A stretch of 22,690 bases of DNA from DATJZG01 sp035499295 (lineage in GTDB: Bacteria > Myxococcota > Myxococcia > Myxococcales > Anaeromyxobacteraceae): NCBI GenBank assembly GCA_035499295.1, contig DATJZG010000176.1, forward strand, positions 1 through 22,690, in the 5' to 3' direction. The notes under the pieces were generated by a model, which was not told where the DNA came from, did not search any database, and saw only the letters and a list, made by a program, of their open reading frames with translations. The position numbers were made by a program, and so were the translations under genes. This document shows positions 7,368-16,589 of the stretch, piece after piece; the stretch's first letter is position 1; every line of letters starts with the position of its first letter.

Positions 7368-7571
7368 TTACGCTCGGTTCGCCGCACCGCTGGACCGGCG
7401 AGCGACGTGGACTTCCTCGTCGAGCTGGAGCCAGGTCGTACCCTCCTCGACCTTGTGGCCCTCGGACGAGAGTGGGGAGGGTTGCTCGGCCGCAGAGCCG
7501 ACGTCGCGACTCCTGGGGCACTGCACCCGCTGCTCGCCGACCGCATTCTCGCTGAGGCCAGGCCGCTGTGA
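7368..7571 (+). pseudogene. MNT-type nucleotidyltransferase C-terminal remnant
   Basis: The open frame begins right after an in-frame TGA (7365-7367) and encodes SVRRTAGPASDVDFLVE, a decayed form of the GSxxRGxxxxxSDxDxxV nucleotidyltransferase motif that retains DxD. It continues with ADVATPGALHPLLADRILAEA, typical of the C-terminus of small MntA-like antitoxin nucleotidyltransferases of HEPN/MNT modules. The first ~40 residues of the family are absent, the usual first Gly of the motif is replaced by Arg, and there is no start codon. No HEPN partner is visible on either side. I read it as a dead fragment of a toxin-antitoxin module. Confidence 0.6.
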
Positions 7572-8227
7572 AGGCGCCCCGCCCAAGGTGAGAGTTTTTT
7601 TCTGACCGGCGAGGAGGACTCGCGGAAGCCTGTCTTCTTCTCCGCGAGAGCGATCGAGCGCGGCGGCGTTCGAGCACACTCTGCGCGCGGGCGGCAGCCT
7701 TGCTGGGGAGTTCCCGAGCTCCGCGGCTCACGAGAGACCTGGCGAGCTCCTCGCCGCCGATGGCGACAGGGCTCAGCGGAGCACCTCCTCCCGGCGAGCG
7801 AGTCCCCAGAAGACGCCTTCGAGAATCGGATTGCCGTTGCGGGGTCACCCCAGAACGGGCTCGACGGATGACTCAAAGCGCTGGCTCCTCCCACCGCGAC
7901 CACGGTCTTGCCGGCTCGGCCCTCCCGCGGCCAGCACGCGCTTGACGATCTCGCCGGCAGCCGCATCAGCTTCGGTGCGACGTCATCGATCGGCCCACCG
8001 ATCCGTCACATGATCGCGACATCGGCGGGCGGCGGCGGGTGCGACCCGACCGGGGATCCCCAGGGGCGGCGCTCGGCCCCTCTCTTCGGATTGCAACGCT
8101 GGCGGCGCATCCGCGCACGGTATCGCCACGCGGCCCATGATTCCGGGGCGGACGTAAGGTACTCTTCCGGCCGCACCGTCGGGCTCCCCGACCCTGCCCG
8201 GAACCCGAAAACCGAGGCTAGACAACC
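7572..8227 (+). other. Intergenic or decayed sequence before RND operon
   Basis: About 650 bp in which none of the open frames, on either strand, reads like a conserved protein. A run of seven T occurs at 7595-7601 just after the nucleotidyltransferase remnant. A small perfect hairpin (GTCGGG, loop CTC, CCCGAC; 8178-8192) lies about 35 bp upstream of the adaptor gene, probably in its 5' leader. No convincing -35/-10 pair and no regulator gene for the pump were found. The stretch probably contains the operon promoter plus remains of older genes. Confidence 0.4.
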
Positions 8228-9394
8228 ATGCTCGTCGCCGCTCGCGCTCGCCGGCTCCCGATTGCGCTTCTCGTTCCCGCGCTCGCTTCCCTCGTCGCCT
8301 GTGCCAACGAGAAGGCGCCCGCCGCCCCGCCCCCGTTCCAGGTGCCGGTGGTGGACGTCGGGAAGAAGGACACGCCGATCAACTTCGAGCTCGTGGCTCA
8401 GCTCCGCGGCTATGAGGACGTGGAGATCCGCGCGCGGGTCGAGGGTTACCTGAAGACCATCGATTACGCGGAGGGGAGGGACGTCAAGAAGGGCCAGCTC
8501 CTCTTCACCATCGACGACGAGCAGTACCGCGCAGCGCTGGCCGAGGCCCAGGCGGCCCTGGCGCGCGCCCAGTCGACGCTCGCCAAGACCGACCTGGACG
8601 TGAAGCGCTACACGCCGCTCGCTGCCGAGCGGGCCGTCAGCCAGGCGGAGCTCGACAACGCCGTGGCCGCGAATCGCTCCGCCAAGGCACAGGTCGAGGC
8701 AGCGCAGGCGAACCTGGAGCAGGCGCGGCTCAACCTCTCCTACACGCGTATCTCCTCGCCCATTTCCGGCCTCGCCGGGCGGGCGGAGAAGAAGGTGGGC
8801 GACCTCGTCGGCAAGGGGGATCCTACGCTGCTCACGGTCGTCTCCTCCATCGACCCGATTCGCGCGAGTGTCGCCATTCCCGAGGGGGACTTCCTCCGGT
8901 TCACCCGCGCCGCCAGCCAGGGGAAGCAGGAGCCGGCGGGGGCACCTCCGCGCCTCGTCCTCTCGGACGGCTCGGTCCATCCGCAGCCCGGGAAGGTCAT
9001 CCTCGTCGACCGGGCAGTGGACCCGCTCACCGGAACGCTGCGGGTGGATCTCGCCTTCCCGAATCCCGACAAGACGCTGCGCCCCGGGCTCTACGGAAAG
9101 GTGATCGCGCAGTCCGAGGTCGTGAAGGGCGCGCTCCTCGTGCCACAGCGCGCCGTCCAGGAGCTGCAGGGGACCTTCACCGTTCTGGTCGTCGGCGAGG
9201 GAAACAAGATCGAGACGCGCAAGGTGAAGCCTGGGTCGAAGGTGGGCACGCAGTGGATCATCGAGGAGGGGCTAAAGGCGGGCGACCGCGTGGTCACCGA
9301 GGGCTTTCAGCGCCTGCGCGACGGGATGGTGGTGAGCCCGGCCGCGGCCACGGCCGCGCCGGACGCGGGCGCGGTTCCTGCCGGGGGGAAGTGA
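8228..9394 (+). CDS. RND efflux periplasmic adaptor lipoprotein (MFP, AcrA family)
   Basis: 388 residues. The adaptor links the inner-membrane pump to the outer-membrane channel in a tripartite RND exporter. An N-terminal lipoprotein signal with SLVAC (Cys25) implies anchoring in the inner membrane. The barrel-sandwich (lipoyl-like) half-motifs are visible in VEIRARVEGYLKTIDYAEG and KKGQLLFTIDDEQYRA, followed by the alpha-helical hairpin (ALAEAQAALARAQ and QVEAAQANLEQARLNLSYT) and the second half-motif ISSPISGLAGRAEKKVGDLV. The beta-barrel and membrane-proximal parts follow (PIRASVAIPEGDF, VDPLTGTLRVDLAFPN, RPGLYGKV). GAGG lies about 11 nt before the ATG. The pump gene starts 3 nt after the stop, so this is the first gene of a three-gene operon. 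Exported substrate cannot be told from sequence. Confidence 0.95.
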   Translation: MLVAARARRLPIALLVPALASLVACANEKAPAAPPPFQVPVVDVGKKDTPINFELVAQLRGYEDVEIRARVEGYLKTIDYAEGRDVKKGQLLFTIDDEQYRAALAEAQAALARAQSTLAKTDLDVKRYTPLAAERAVSQAELDNAVAANRSAKAQVEAAQANLEQARLNLSYTRISSPISGLAGRAEKKVGDLVGKGDPTLLTVVSSIDPIRASVAIPEGDFLRFTRAASQGKQEPAGAPPRLVLSDGSVHPQPGKVILVDRAVDPLTGTLRVDLAFPNPDKTLRPGLYGKVIAQSEVVKGALLVPQRAVQELQGTFTVLVVGEGNKIETRKVKPGSKVGTQWIIEEGLKAGDRVVTEGFQRLRDGMVVSPAAATAAPDAGAVPAGGK

Positions 9395-9397
9395 GCC

Positions 9398-12300
9398 ATG
9401 GGCCAGTTCTTCATCCGTCGACCCATTGTGGCGATGGTGATCTCCATCGTCATGGTGATCGTGGGTGCGGTGGCCATGACGCGGCTTCCAGTCGCCCAGT
9501 ACCCGGAGATCACGCCGCCGCTCATCCAGGTGACGACCACCTACACCGGCGCGAGCGCGCTCGACGTCGAGTCCTCGGTGGCCGCGCCCGTCGAGCAGCA
9601 GGTGAACGGCGTCGACAACATGATCTACATGAAGTCGACGAACGCCAACGACGGCACCTACAACCTGCAGGTCTCGTTCGAGGTCGGCTCCAACCTCGAC
9701 ATGTCGAACGTGCTCGTCCAGAACCGCGTCTCGCAGGCGATGGCGAGCCTGCCGCAGGACGTGAAGAACTACGGCGTCACCGTCAAGAAGTCGCTCAACT
9801 TCCCGCTCATCCTCGTCACCCTGACCTCGCCCTCGGGGGCGTTCGACAACAACTTCCTCTCCAACTACGCGGCCATCAACATCAATGACCAGCTGAAGCG
9901 CATCTCCGGGGTGGGCGACGTCGTGCTGTTCGGCGGTTCCGACTACGCGATGCGCATCTGGGTTCGACCCGATCGGCTCAAGACCCTGGGGCTGACGGTG
10001 GCCGACCTGTCGAACGCGGTGAAGCAGCAGAACGTTCTGCTGCCGGCCGGCCAGATCGGCGGGCCGCCGGCGCCCAAGGGGACCGAGTTCACCTACGTGG
10101 TCCGGACCCGGGGCCGGCTGCTCGACGCCGACGAATTCGGGCAGATCGTGGTGCGCTCGAACCCCGACGGCTCCCAGGTGCGCCTGAAGGATGTGGCCCG
10201 CATCGACCTCGGGTCGGTTCTCTACAACTCCCAGGGCCGCCTCGACGGCAAGCCCGCCGCGGTGATCGCGGTCTACCAAGCACCCGGCTCGAACGCCCTC
10301 GCCGTCGCGCAGGCGGTGCGGAAGACGGCCGACGAGCTTTCCGCCCGCTTCCCCCCCGGCGTGAAGCACGAGATCACCCTCGACACCACGCTCGCCATCA
10401 GCGCTGGCATCGACGAGATTGTCCACACTCTCTTCGAGGCGGTGATCCTCGTCATCCTGGTGGTCTTCGTCTTCCTGCAGAACTGGAGGGCGACGCTCAT
10501 TCCCCTCCTCACCGTCCCGGTCTCTCTCATCGGGACCTTCATGGTGTTCCCGTTGCTGGGCTTCTCGGTGAACACCCTGTCGCTCCTCGGCCTGGTGCTC
10601 GCCATCGGCATCGTGGTCGACGACGCCATCGTCGTCGTCGAGGCGGTGATGCACCACATCGAGCACGGGAAGTCCCCGAAGGAGGCCACCGCGCAGGCCA
10701 TGAAGGAGGTGTCCGGGCCGGTGATCGCCATCGCGCTCGTCCTCGCCGCGGTGTTCGTGCCGGTGGCCTTCATCAGCGGCATCTCCGGACAGCTCTACCA
10801 GCAGTTCGCCATCACCATCGCAGTCTCGGTGCTCTTCTCGGCGCTGAACGCGCTCACTCTCTCGCCGGCGCTCTCCTCCCTCCTCCTCAAGCCCAAGGGC
10901 GGGAAGCGCTCCCTGCTGCAGCCGTTCTACGACCGGTTCAACCGGGTCTTCGATCGCTTCACCGGCGGGTACCTGTCCGTCACCTCGATCCTGGTGCGGA
11001 AGCTCGTGCGGAGCGCGGTGCTGGTGGGCGTCGTCACGGCGCTCGCCGTGGCGGTGGCGACGCGCATTCCCGGCGGCTTCATCCCGGACGAGGACAACGG
11101 CTACTTCATGGTCGCCCAGCAGCTGCCCGACGCCTCCTCACTCGAGCGGACGGACGCCGCCTCGCGCAAGGTGGAGGCCATCCTGGGTCGGCACAAAGCG
11201 GTGTCGTACACCACCACCATCACCGGTTACAGCATGCTTTCGGGAGCCTACGCATCCAACACCGCCTTCTTCTTCGTCTCGCTCAAGCCCTGGGAGGAGC
11301 GCAAGGCGACCGAGGAGCGCGTCTTCGAGCTGATGCGCGCCCTGAACGCCGAGTTCATGCGCGAGATCCCGGAAGCGACGGTGTTCGCCTTCGGCCCGCC
11401 GCCCATCCCCGGTCTCGGAACCGGATCCGGCTTCTCCTTCATGCTGCAGGACCGGAGCGGCGGCACCCCCGAGTACCTGGCGGAGAACCTAGCCAAGTTC
11501 ATGGCCGAATTGAAGAAGCGCCCCGAGATCGGGATGGCGAACAGCGTCTACCGGGCGGCGGTCCCGCAGATCTTCGCCGACGTGGACCGGGACAAGGCCC
11601 TGAAGCTCGGCATTCCGCTGACCGACGTCCTGAGCACCATGGGTTCCTATCTCGGCGGCAACTACATCAACGACTTCAACCGCTTCGGGCGCGTCTACAA
11701 GGTCTACCTCCAGGCCGAGCCCGAGTACCGACGGTCGGCAAAGGACCTCGGGCTCTTCTACGTCCGCGGGCCAAATGGGGACATGGTTCCCCTCGAGACA
11801 CTCATCACGACCAAGCCGACTGCCGGCCCCGAGTTCACGAACCGCTTCAACCTCTACCGAGCGGCGGAGGTGACTGGCGTCCCGGCGCTCGGCTACAGCT
11901 CCGCCCAGGCCATGACCGCGCTCGAGGAGACGGCAGCCCAGGTGCTGCCCAAGGAGATGGGCTACCAGTGGTCCAACGTCTCCTTCCAGGAGAAGAGGGC
12001 GGAGGGAACCGCCGCCCTCGTGTTCGCCTTCGCCATGGTGATGGTCTTCCTCATCCTGGCGGCTCAGTACGAGAGCTGGGCCCTTCCCCTGAGCGTCCTC
12101 CTCGGGACCCCCTTCGCGGCCTTCGGGGCGTTCCTGGGGCTCTGGCTCGCCCGCTTCGCCAGCCCGGCCTACGTGAACAACATCTTCGCGCAGATCGGCC
12201 TCATCATGCTCGTCGGGCTCGCGGCCAAGAACGCGATCCTCATCGTCGAGTTCGCGAAGATGAACATCGACAAGGGGATGGCGCCGGTCGAGGCGGCGCT

Positions 12301-12607
12301 CGACGCGGCGAAGCTCAGGCTCCGCCCCATCCTCATGACCGCCTTCGCCTTCATCCTCGGAGTGTTGCCGCTCGTGCGCGCCAGCGGCGCCGGCGCCGAG
12401 TCGCGGAAGGTGATGGGGATGGCGGTCTTCTCCGGCATGCTCCTCGCCACCTTCCTGGCGGTGTTCCTCATCCCGGCGCTGTTCGTCATCGTCGAGAAGC
12501 TTTTCGGCGGGAAGAAGGGGCACGCCGCGCCCTCCGCACCGGCCGCGACGGGGTCGCCCGGTCACCCGCCGGGACAGGTGGCGGCGAGCGAGGGGGTGGT
12601 GCGATGA
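9398..12607 (+). CDS. RND multidrug efflux pump, HAE1 family (AcrB/MexB-like)
   Basis: 1069 residues, slightly longer than AcrB (1049) because of a Gly/Pro/Ala-rich C-terminal extension. It is a proton-driven inner-membrane exporter. It begins MGQFFIRRPIVAMVISI, the usual first transmembrane helix. GIVVDDAIVVVEAV in TM4 carries the paired aspartates D408/D409 of the proton relay. The porter domain shows PEITPPLIQVTTTYTGAS and VENxVxxPxEQ-like VESSVAAPVEQQVNG. The second-half repeat includes FRIPGGFxPDEDxG-like RIPGGFIPDEDNGYF and GLAAKNAILIVEFAKMN (TM10). These are HAE1 rather than heavy-metal (HME) signatures, so organic compounds are the likelier substrates. The ATG follows the adaptor stop by 3 nt and the stop overlaps the next start (ATGA), so the three genes are translationally coupled. 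Confidence 0.97.
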   Translation: MGQFFIRRPIVAMVISIVMVIVGAVAMTRLPVAQYPEITPPLIQVTTTYTGASALDVESSVAAPVEQQVNGVDNMIYMKSTNANDGTYNLQVSFEVGSNLDMSNVLVQNRVSQAMASLPQDVKNYGVTVKKSLNFPLILVTLTSPSGAFDNNFLSNYAAININDQLKRISGVGDVVLFGGSDYAMRIWVRPDRLKTLGLTVADLSNAVKQQNVLLPAGQIGGPPAPKGTEFTYVVRTRGRLLDADEFGQIVVRSNPDGSQVRLKDVARIDLGSVLYNSQGRLDGKPAAVIAVYQAPGSNALAVAQAVRKTADELSARFPPGVKHEITLDTTLAISAGIDEIVHTLFEAVILVILVVFVFLQNWRATLIPLLTVPVSLIGTFMVFPLLGFSVNTLSLLGLVLAIGIVVDDAIVVVEAVMHHIEHGKSPKEATAQAMKEVSGPVIAIALVLAAVFVPVAFISGISGQLYQQFAITIAVSVLFSALNALTLSPALSSLLLKPKGGKRSLLQPFYDRFNRVFDRFTGGYLSVTSILVRKLVRSAVLVGVVTALAVAVATRIPGGFIPDEDNGYFMVAQQLPDASSLERTDAASRKVEAILGRHKAVSYTTTITGYSMLSGAYASNTAFFFVSLKPWEERKATEERVFELMRALNAEFMREIPEATVFAFGPPPIPGLGTGSGFSFMLQDRSGGTPEYLAENLAKFMAELKKRPEIGMANSVYRAAVPQIFADVDRDKALKLGIPLTDVLSTMGSYLGGNYINDFNRFGRVYKVYLQAEPEYRRSAKDLGLFYVRGPNGDMVPLETLITTKPTAGPEFTNRFNLYRAAEVTGVPALGYSSAQAMTALEETAAQVLPKEMGYQWSNVSFQEKRAEGTAALVFAFAMVMVFLILAAQYESWALPLSVLLGTPFAAFGAFLGLWLARFASPAYVNNIFAQIGLIMLVGLAAKNAILIVEFAKMNIDKGMAPVEAALDAAKLRLRPILMTAFAFILGVLPLVRASGAGAESRKVMGMAVFSGMLLATFLAVFLIPALFVIVEKLFGGKKGHAAPSAPAATGSPGHPPGQVAASEGVVR

Positions 12608-14019
12608 GGCGCCTCGTCCCGATCGCGCTCCTCGCCGCGAGCGCCTGCGCCGTCGGTCCCCGCTACGAGCGGCCCGCCGTCCCCGTCCCCCCGGCGTACT
12701 GGGGCGTGCCCGCCGGGGCGGACGCGGTTTCCATCGCCGACCTCCCTTGGTGGGAGATGTTCCAGGACGCGGCCCTGCAAGGGCTCATCCGAGAGGCCAT
12801 CGCCAACAACCAGGACCTTCGCCTCGCGACCGCGCGGGTGGAGCAGAGCCGGGCGCTCGTCGGCGTCGCGCGGGCCGACTTCTTCCCCCAGGTGAACGTC
12901 TCGGCGGGCGGGAGCTACGGCCAGCAGTTCGCCAAGTCCTACTCCCTCTACTCCAGCTTCGGCCCGTCCGGGGTCTACAACGCCAGCGTGGGCGTGTCGT
13001 GGGAGATCGACCTGTGGGGGAAGATCCGCAACGCCACCGACGCGGCCAAGGCGAGCCTGCTCGCGACCGAGGAGGGACGCAGGGGGACGCTCATCACCCT
13101 GGTGGCGGAGGTCGCCCAGGCCTACCTCGAGCTGCGGGAGCTCGACGTCGAACTGCAGATAGCCCAGAGCAACACGGTCACCCGGCAGGGCACGCTGGAC
13201 CTGTTCGAGAAGCGGGCCAACGGCGGAATCGGGAACGACCTCGAGGTGAACCGGGCCCGCTCCGACCTGGCCGTGACCGCGGCCGCCATCCCCAGCACCG
13301 AGAGGTTCATCGCTTTGAAGGAGAACCAGATCTCCGTCCTCCTCGGACGGCCACCCGGCCCCGTGGTCCGCGGAAGCGAGGGGAACCTGCCCGCACCGCC
13401 GAAGCTCCCAGTGGGCGTCCCGGCAGCCCTGCTCGAGCGACGACCGGACGTCCGCGGTGCCGAGGACACCGTCATGGCGGCGACGAGCTCGGTCGGCGTA
13501 GCGGTCGCCAACCGCCTGCCGGCGCTCTCGCTTCAGGGGCTCATCGGCCTCGCGGGGCCGCAGCTGCCGAGCATGTTCTCCGCGAACGGCCTCGTCTGGA
13601 GCGTGGGCGCAGGCCTGCTCGCCCCCGTGTTCGAGGGCGGGCGGCTCTCGGCCCAGGAGGAGGCAGCGCGGGCCCAGCTGGAGGAGACCGTGGCCGCCTA
13701 CCGCCAGACGGTTCTCAACGCCTACAGCGAGGTGTCGGGCGCGGCGGTGAGCGTCGTCAAGCTGAAGCAGGTGAGGCTCGAGCAGGAGAAGCAGGTGACC
13801 GCCGCGGTCGCCGCCGAGCGACTGGCGCGGATGCGCTACGAGCAGGGGGTGTCCTCCTACCTGGAGGTGCTCGACGCTCAGCAGGTGACGTTCAGCGCCC
13901 AGCTCCAGCTCGCGCAGACCTCCCGGGACGAGACCGTCGCCGCGGTGCAGCTCTACCGGGCGCTCGGGGGCGGCTGGCAAGAAGCTCCGACCGACCTCGC
14001 GGCCGCGCCGCAGAAGTAG
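12604..14019 (+). CDS. Outer-membrane efflux factor lipoprotein (NodT/OprM type, TolC superfamily)
   Basis: 471 residues from ATG 12604-12606, which overlaps the pump stop in an ATGA; a longer in-frame reading from 11968 is a shadow of the pump gene. A short lipoprotein signal (LLAASAC, Cys15) is followed by the family start VGPRYERPAVPVPPAYW. PWWEMFQDAALQGLIREAIANNQDLRLATARVEQSRA is the typical first outer-membrane efflux repeat. FEGGRLSAQEEAARAQLEE and the second coiled repeat with AYSEVSGA and SSYLEVLDAQQ complete the two-repeat trimeric channel fold. LLERRPDVRGAE is a family hallmark. It is the third component of the pump encoded immediately upstream, and a shared terminator-like repeat follows. 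Confidence 0.96.
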   Translation: MRRLVPIALLAASACAVGPRYERPAVPVPPAYWGVPAGADAVSIADLPWWEMFQDAALQGLIREAIANNQDLRLATARVEQSRALVGVARADFFPQVNVSAGGSYGQQFAKSYSLYSSFGPSGVYNASVGVSWEIDLWGKIRNATDAAKASLLATEEGRRGTLITLVAEVAQAYLELRELDVELQIAQSNTVTRQGTLDLFEKRANGGIGNDLEVNRARSDLAVTAAAIPSTERFIALKENQISVLLGRPPGPVVRGSEGNLPAPPKLPVGVPAALLERRPDVRGAEDTVMAATSSVGVAVANRLPALSLQGLIGLAGPQLPSMFSANGLVWSVGAGLLAPVFEGGRLSAQEEAARAQLEETVAAYRQTVLNAYSEVSGAAVSVVKLKQVRLEQEKQVTAAVAAERLARMRYEQGVSSYLEVLDAQQVTFSAQLQLAQTSRDETVAAVQLYRALGGGWQEAPTDLAAAPQK

Positions 14020-14034
14020 GCGGGACCTCTCCGC

Positions 14035-14069
14035 GGCGAGCGGGCCCAAGCGCCGCCGGCCCGCTCGCC
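14035..14069. terminator. Bidirectional terminator-like inverted repeat
   Basis: GGCGAGCGGGCC (14035-14046) and GGCCCGCTCGCC (14058-14069) form a perfect 12-bp stem with an 11-nt loop between convergent genes. There is no U-run on either side, so it may act through Rho or as an mRNA end-protecting stem. Confidence 0.6.
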
Positions 14070-14085
14070 CCAGGCGAGGCGGGTC

Positions 14086-16218
14086 TCACCGCTCGCGGCT
14101 CGTCGACAAGGCCGCGTCGAGGTCGTCGAGGGAAAAGGGCTTCCGCAGGACGTGCCAGCCGACGATGTCGCGGTGGAGCCCAGACATCACCACCGCGGGG
14201 ACCGCGGGCCAGCGGCGCCGGACGACGTCGACCAGCTCCGCGCCCGTCATGCCGGGCATGTCGTGGTCGGCGATCAAGGCCGCCACCTGGCCGTCCCGTC
14301 GCTCGATGTGCTCCAGCGCCTCCCGCGCGTCGGCGGCCTCGAGCACGGACTCGAAGAGGGCGAGCGCCGTCCGGCGTGCCGCGACGCGCTCGGCCGGGTT
14401 GTCGTCGGCGACGATGGCCACCCCGGGACGCGACCGGATGGGAAACGCCGTGGCCGAGCCCTCCGGGGCAGCAGGCAGCAGCACGGAGAAGCGCGTGCCG
14501 CGCCCGAGCTCGGTGTGAACCTGGATGTGGCCCCGGTGGCCCCGGATTACGCCGTACACCGAGGAGAGACCGAGCCCGGTTCCCTTGTCGGCGGGCTTGG
14601 TGGTGAAGAGGGGCTCGAAGATGCGCGGCAAGATCTCCGGGGCGATGCCCGTCCCGTCGTCCGCGACGTCGATGCGGACAGCGGGGCCGGGCCGCATCCC
14701 GGGAAGCTCCGCCATGTCGCCAGCCTCGAGAACCTGGACCTGCCACGACAAGGTGAGCGTGCCCCCCTTCGGCATGGCGTCGCGGGCGTTGAGGGCGAGG
14801 TTCAGCAGAGCGTGCTCGATCTCCGAGCGGTCGCCCAGGACCACCGGCATCCGGCCGCCGTCCGCGCCCTGGACCGCCACGGTGATGCTCTTCGGCAGCG
14901 TGCGCCGCAGCATCTCCACGAGCGACCGGAGGAGGTCGGCGACGTCCACCGGCCTTGCCACCGAGGGCTCCTTGCGAGCGAAGGCGAGGAGGCTCCGCGT
15001 CAAGCCGGCAGAGGACCGCGCCGCGTCCAAGATCGCAGCCACGTCCGCCCGGCGGTTCTCGGGCACGACCTCCACCAGGTCCTCGGCACAGGAAAGGATG
15101 ACGCCGAGCGAGTTGTTGAAGTCGTGGGCCAGCCCTCCGGCGAGCTGGCCGATGGACTCCATCTTCTGCGACTGGCGCAGAATCGCCTCGAGGCGCGCTC
15201 GCTCGGCTTCGGCCCCCTTTCGCTGGGTGACGTCCCTCATCGAGACCAGCCGCGCCTTCTCCCCCCGGTAGACGATGGCGCGGCCGGAGGTCTCGGCGGG
15301 AACGATGCCTCCGTCCGGCCGGAGGAGCTCGACGTCGTAGGTCTCGGTGGAGCCGGTGCGCATGTGCTCCTGCACCCGCTCCTTCGAGGCGGGCGTGAGC
15401 GGGATCACCTCGAAGCCGGCCCTCCCGACGAGGGCGTCCGCCGTCTCGCAACCGACGATCCTCGCGAACGCCAGGTTGGCGTCGAGGACCCGGCCTTCCG
15501 AGTGCACCATGATGCCCTCGGTGCCGATGGAGGACATGGTGCGAAATCGCTCCTCCCCGGCTTGCCTTGCCTCGCGCTCGGCCCGCTCCCTGTCGAGCGC
15601 TCCGGTCAGCTCCCGCGTCGACTCCTCGAGCCCCTCCACGATGGAGAGAACGGTGGCGAGGAGGATGCCCATGAGCGCGAGCGAGCCGGTGGCGTAGCGG
15701 ACGAACAGGGGCGTGGAGGGCGCGAGGGCCGAGAGCCTCCATTCGGCCGCGCCGCCCCACCGCTGGAGGATGAAGCCGTAGGCGACGACGAGGAGGACCA
15801 TGCCGGAGAAGGCGGTGAGTGCGACGCGCCGGCCGTAAAAGGCGGCGCACCCGACGCAGACCCACCCGAGCAGCAGGGCGTTGCCCGGCGTCAGGCCGAG
15901 GGCGTACAGGCTCACACCCGCGAGCAGCGCGGCGAGCAGGACGATGCTCGCAGCCCCGGCCCGGTGCGTCCGCTCCGTGAAGAACCAGGGCACGGAGATG
16001 AGCGCGCCCTCGGCGACGAGGCTCGCGATCGTCGCTCCACCTGGCCCTCCGCTCTTCATGCCGAGGTAGAGAAGGAGGGCGCCGTTCGGGAGCCCGAGAA
16101 GGGTGCCGTAGAGCCGCACTGCGCGGAAGACGCGATAGCGGACGTGCCCGACGATCTGGTCGACGGGATCGAGCACGGCGGCCTCCGGCGGGGACCGCGG
16201 CTGCGCGTCATTGGACAT
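14086..16218 (-). CDS. Membrane-bound hybrid sensor histidine kinase (PAS-HisKA-HATPase-REC)
   Basis: 710 residues. About six hydrophobic helices occupy residues 35-197, with no large periplasmic loop, so the signal is probably sensed within the membrane or by the PAS domain. A short coiled linker (198-222) leads to a PAS domain (about 224-333). The HisKA box GGLAHDFNNS contains the phospho-acceptor His365. The ATPase has the N-box LNLALNARDAM, the G1 box ADDGTGIA and the G2 box KGTGLGL. A C-terminal receiver (598-705) has D604/D605, phospho-acceptor D651 in DHDMPGM, S679 and K693. The NtrB-like AHDFNN kinase fused to a receiver is common in myxobacteria and Deltaproteobacteria. No response regulator with an output domain lies nearby, so its target is unknown. 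It is convergent with the efflux operon and divergent from the chemoreceptor. Confidence 0.93.
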   Translation of the reverse strand: MSNDAQPRSPPEAAVLDPVDQIVGHVRYRVFRAVRLYGTLLGLPNGALLLYLGMKSGGPGGATIASLVAEGALISVPWFFTERTHRAGAASIVLLAALLAGVSLYALGLTPGNALLLGWVCVGCAAFYGRRVALTAFSGMVLLVVAYGFILQRWGGAAEWRLSALAPSTPLFVRYATGSLALMGILLATVLSIVEGLEESTRELTGALDRERAEREARQAGEERFRTMSSIGTEGIMVHSEGRVLDANLAFARIVGCETADALVGRAGFEVIPLTPASKERVQEHMRTGSTETYDVELLRPDGGIVPAETSGRAIVYRGEKARLVSMRDVTQRKGAEAERARLEAILRQSQKMESIGQLAGGLAHDFNNSLGVILSCAEDLVEVVPENRRADVAAILDAARSSAGLTRSLLAFARKEPSVARPVDVADLLRSLVEMLRRTLPKSITVAVQGADGGRMPVVLGDRSEIEHALLNLALNARDAMPKGGTLTLSWQVQVLEAGDMAELPGMRPGPAVRIDVADDGTGIAPEILPRIFEPLFTTKPADKGTGLGLSSVYGVIRGHRGHIQVHTELGRGTRFSVLLPAAPEGSATAFPIRSRPGVAIVADDNPAERVAARRTALALFESVLEAADAREALEHIERRDGQVAALIADHDMPGMTGAELVDVVRRRWPAVPAVVMSGLHRDIVGWHVLRKPFSLDDLDAALSTSRER

Positions 16219-16589
16219 GGAGCTGCCCCGCGATCACGCTAGCAAGGCTGACTGGCAGGTCCAGAATTGCGCCGGGGGTCCAAACGCCCAGCGGGCAGCG
16301 GAATCGTGCCCGAGGCGTGCCGGAGAGTCGGACCCGGAGCGAAGGGTCGGCCTCGATCTGGCCCTCGGGGACCAAAGAACCGGAGGTCGTGCTGCCGGCG
16401 GCGGCGAAGTCACAGGGGTCGCACCTCTCCCTCCATGGGCTCTCCGCGGAGCCTTCCCTGGTACCTTGGAGGTGGGGCGGCCCGTACCCTGAGTCCCTGA
16501 CGCGCAAGGCAGGCCTTGGACTTTCCCCGCCGTCCCCGCTCGTTTTTCTTGGGGGGCCCGTTGGCGCGCCGCATGAAAGTGGCGCATTC
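16219..16589. other. Divergent intergenic region, kinase and chemoreceptor
   Basis: 371 bp between the divergent starts. Open frames here do not resemble proteins. It must hold promoters for both genes, but I found no convincing sigma70 or sigma54 pair; a TGGCAG...TTGC stretch at 16253-16270 has the wrong spacing for sigma54. An 8-bp palindrome GGCGCGCC sits at 16563-16570, about 20 bp before the chemoreceptor start. Confidence 0.4.

Noticed and set aside
11968..12603. Upstream extension of the outer-membrane factor frame
   Set aside because: Overlaps the pump gene and is Arg-rich; the lipoprotein signal starts at the ATGA overlap at 12604.
14152..16242. 696-codon plus-strand open frame opposite the histidine kinase
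   Set aside because: Low-complexity antisense translation; the minus-strand kinase has all catalytic motifs.
16253..16270. TGGCAG...TTGC as a sigma54 promoter
   Set aside because: The distance between the GG and GC elements is too long for a -24/-12 promoter.
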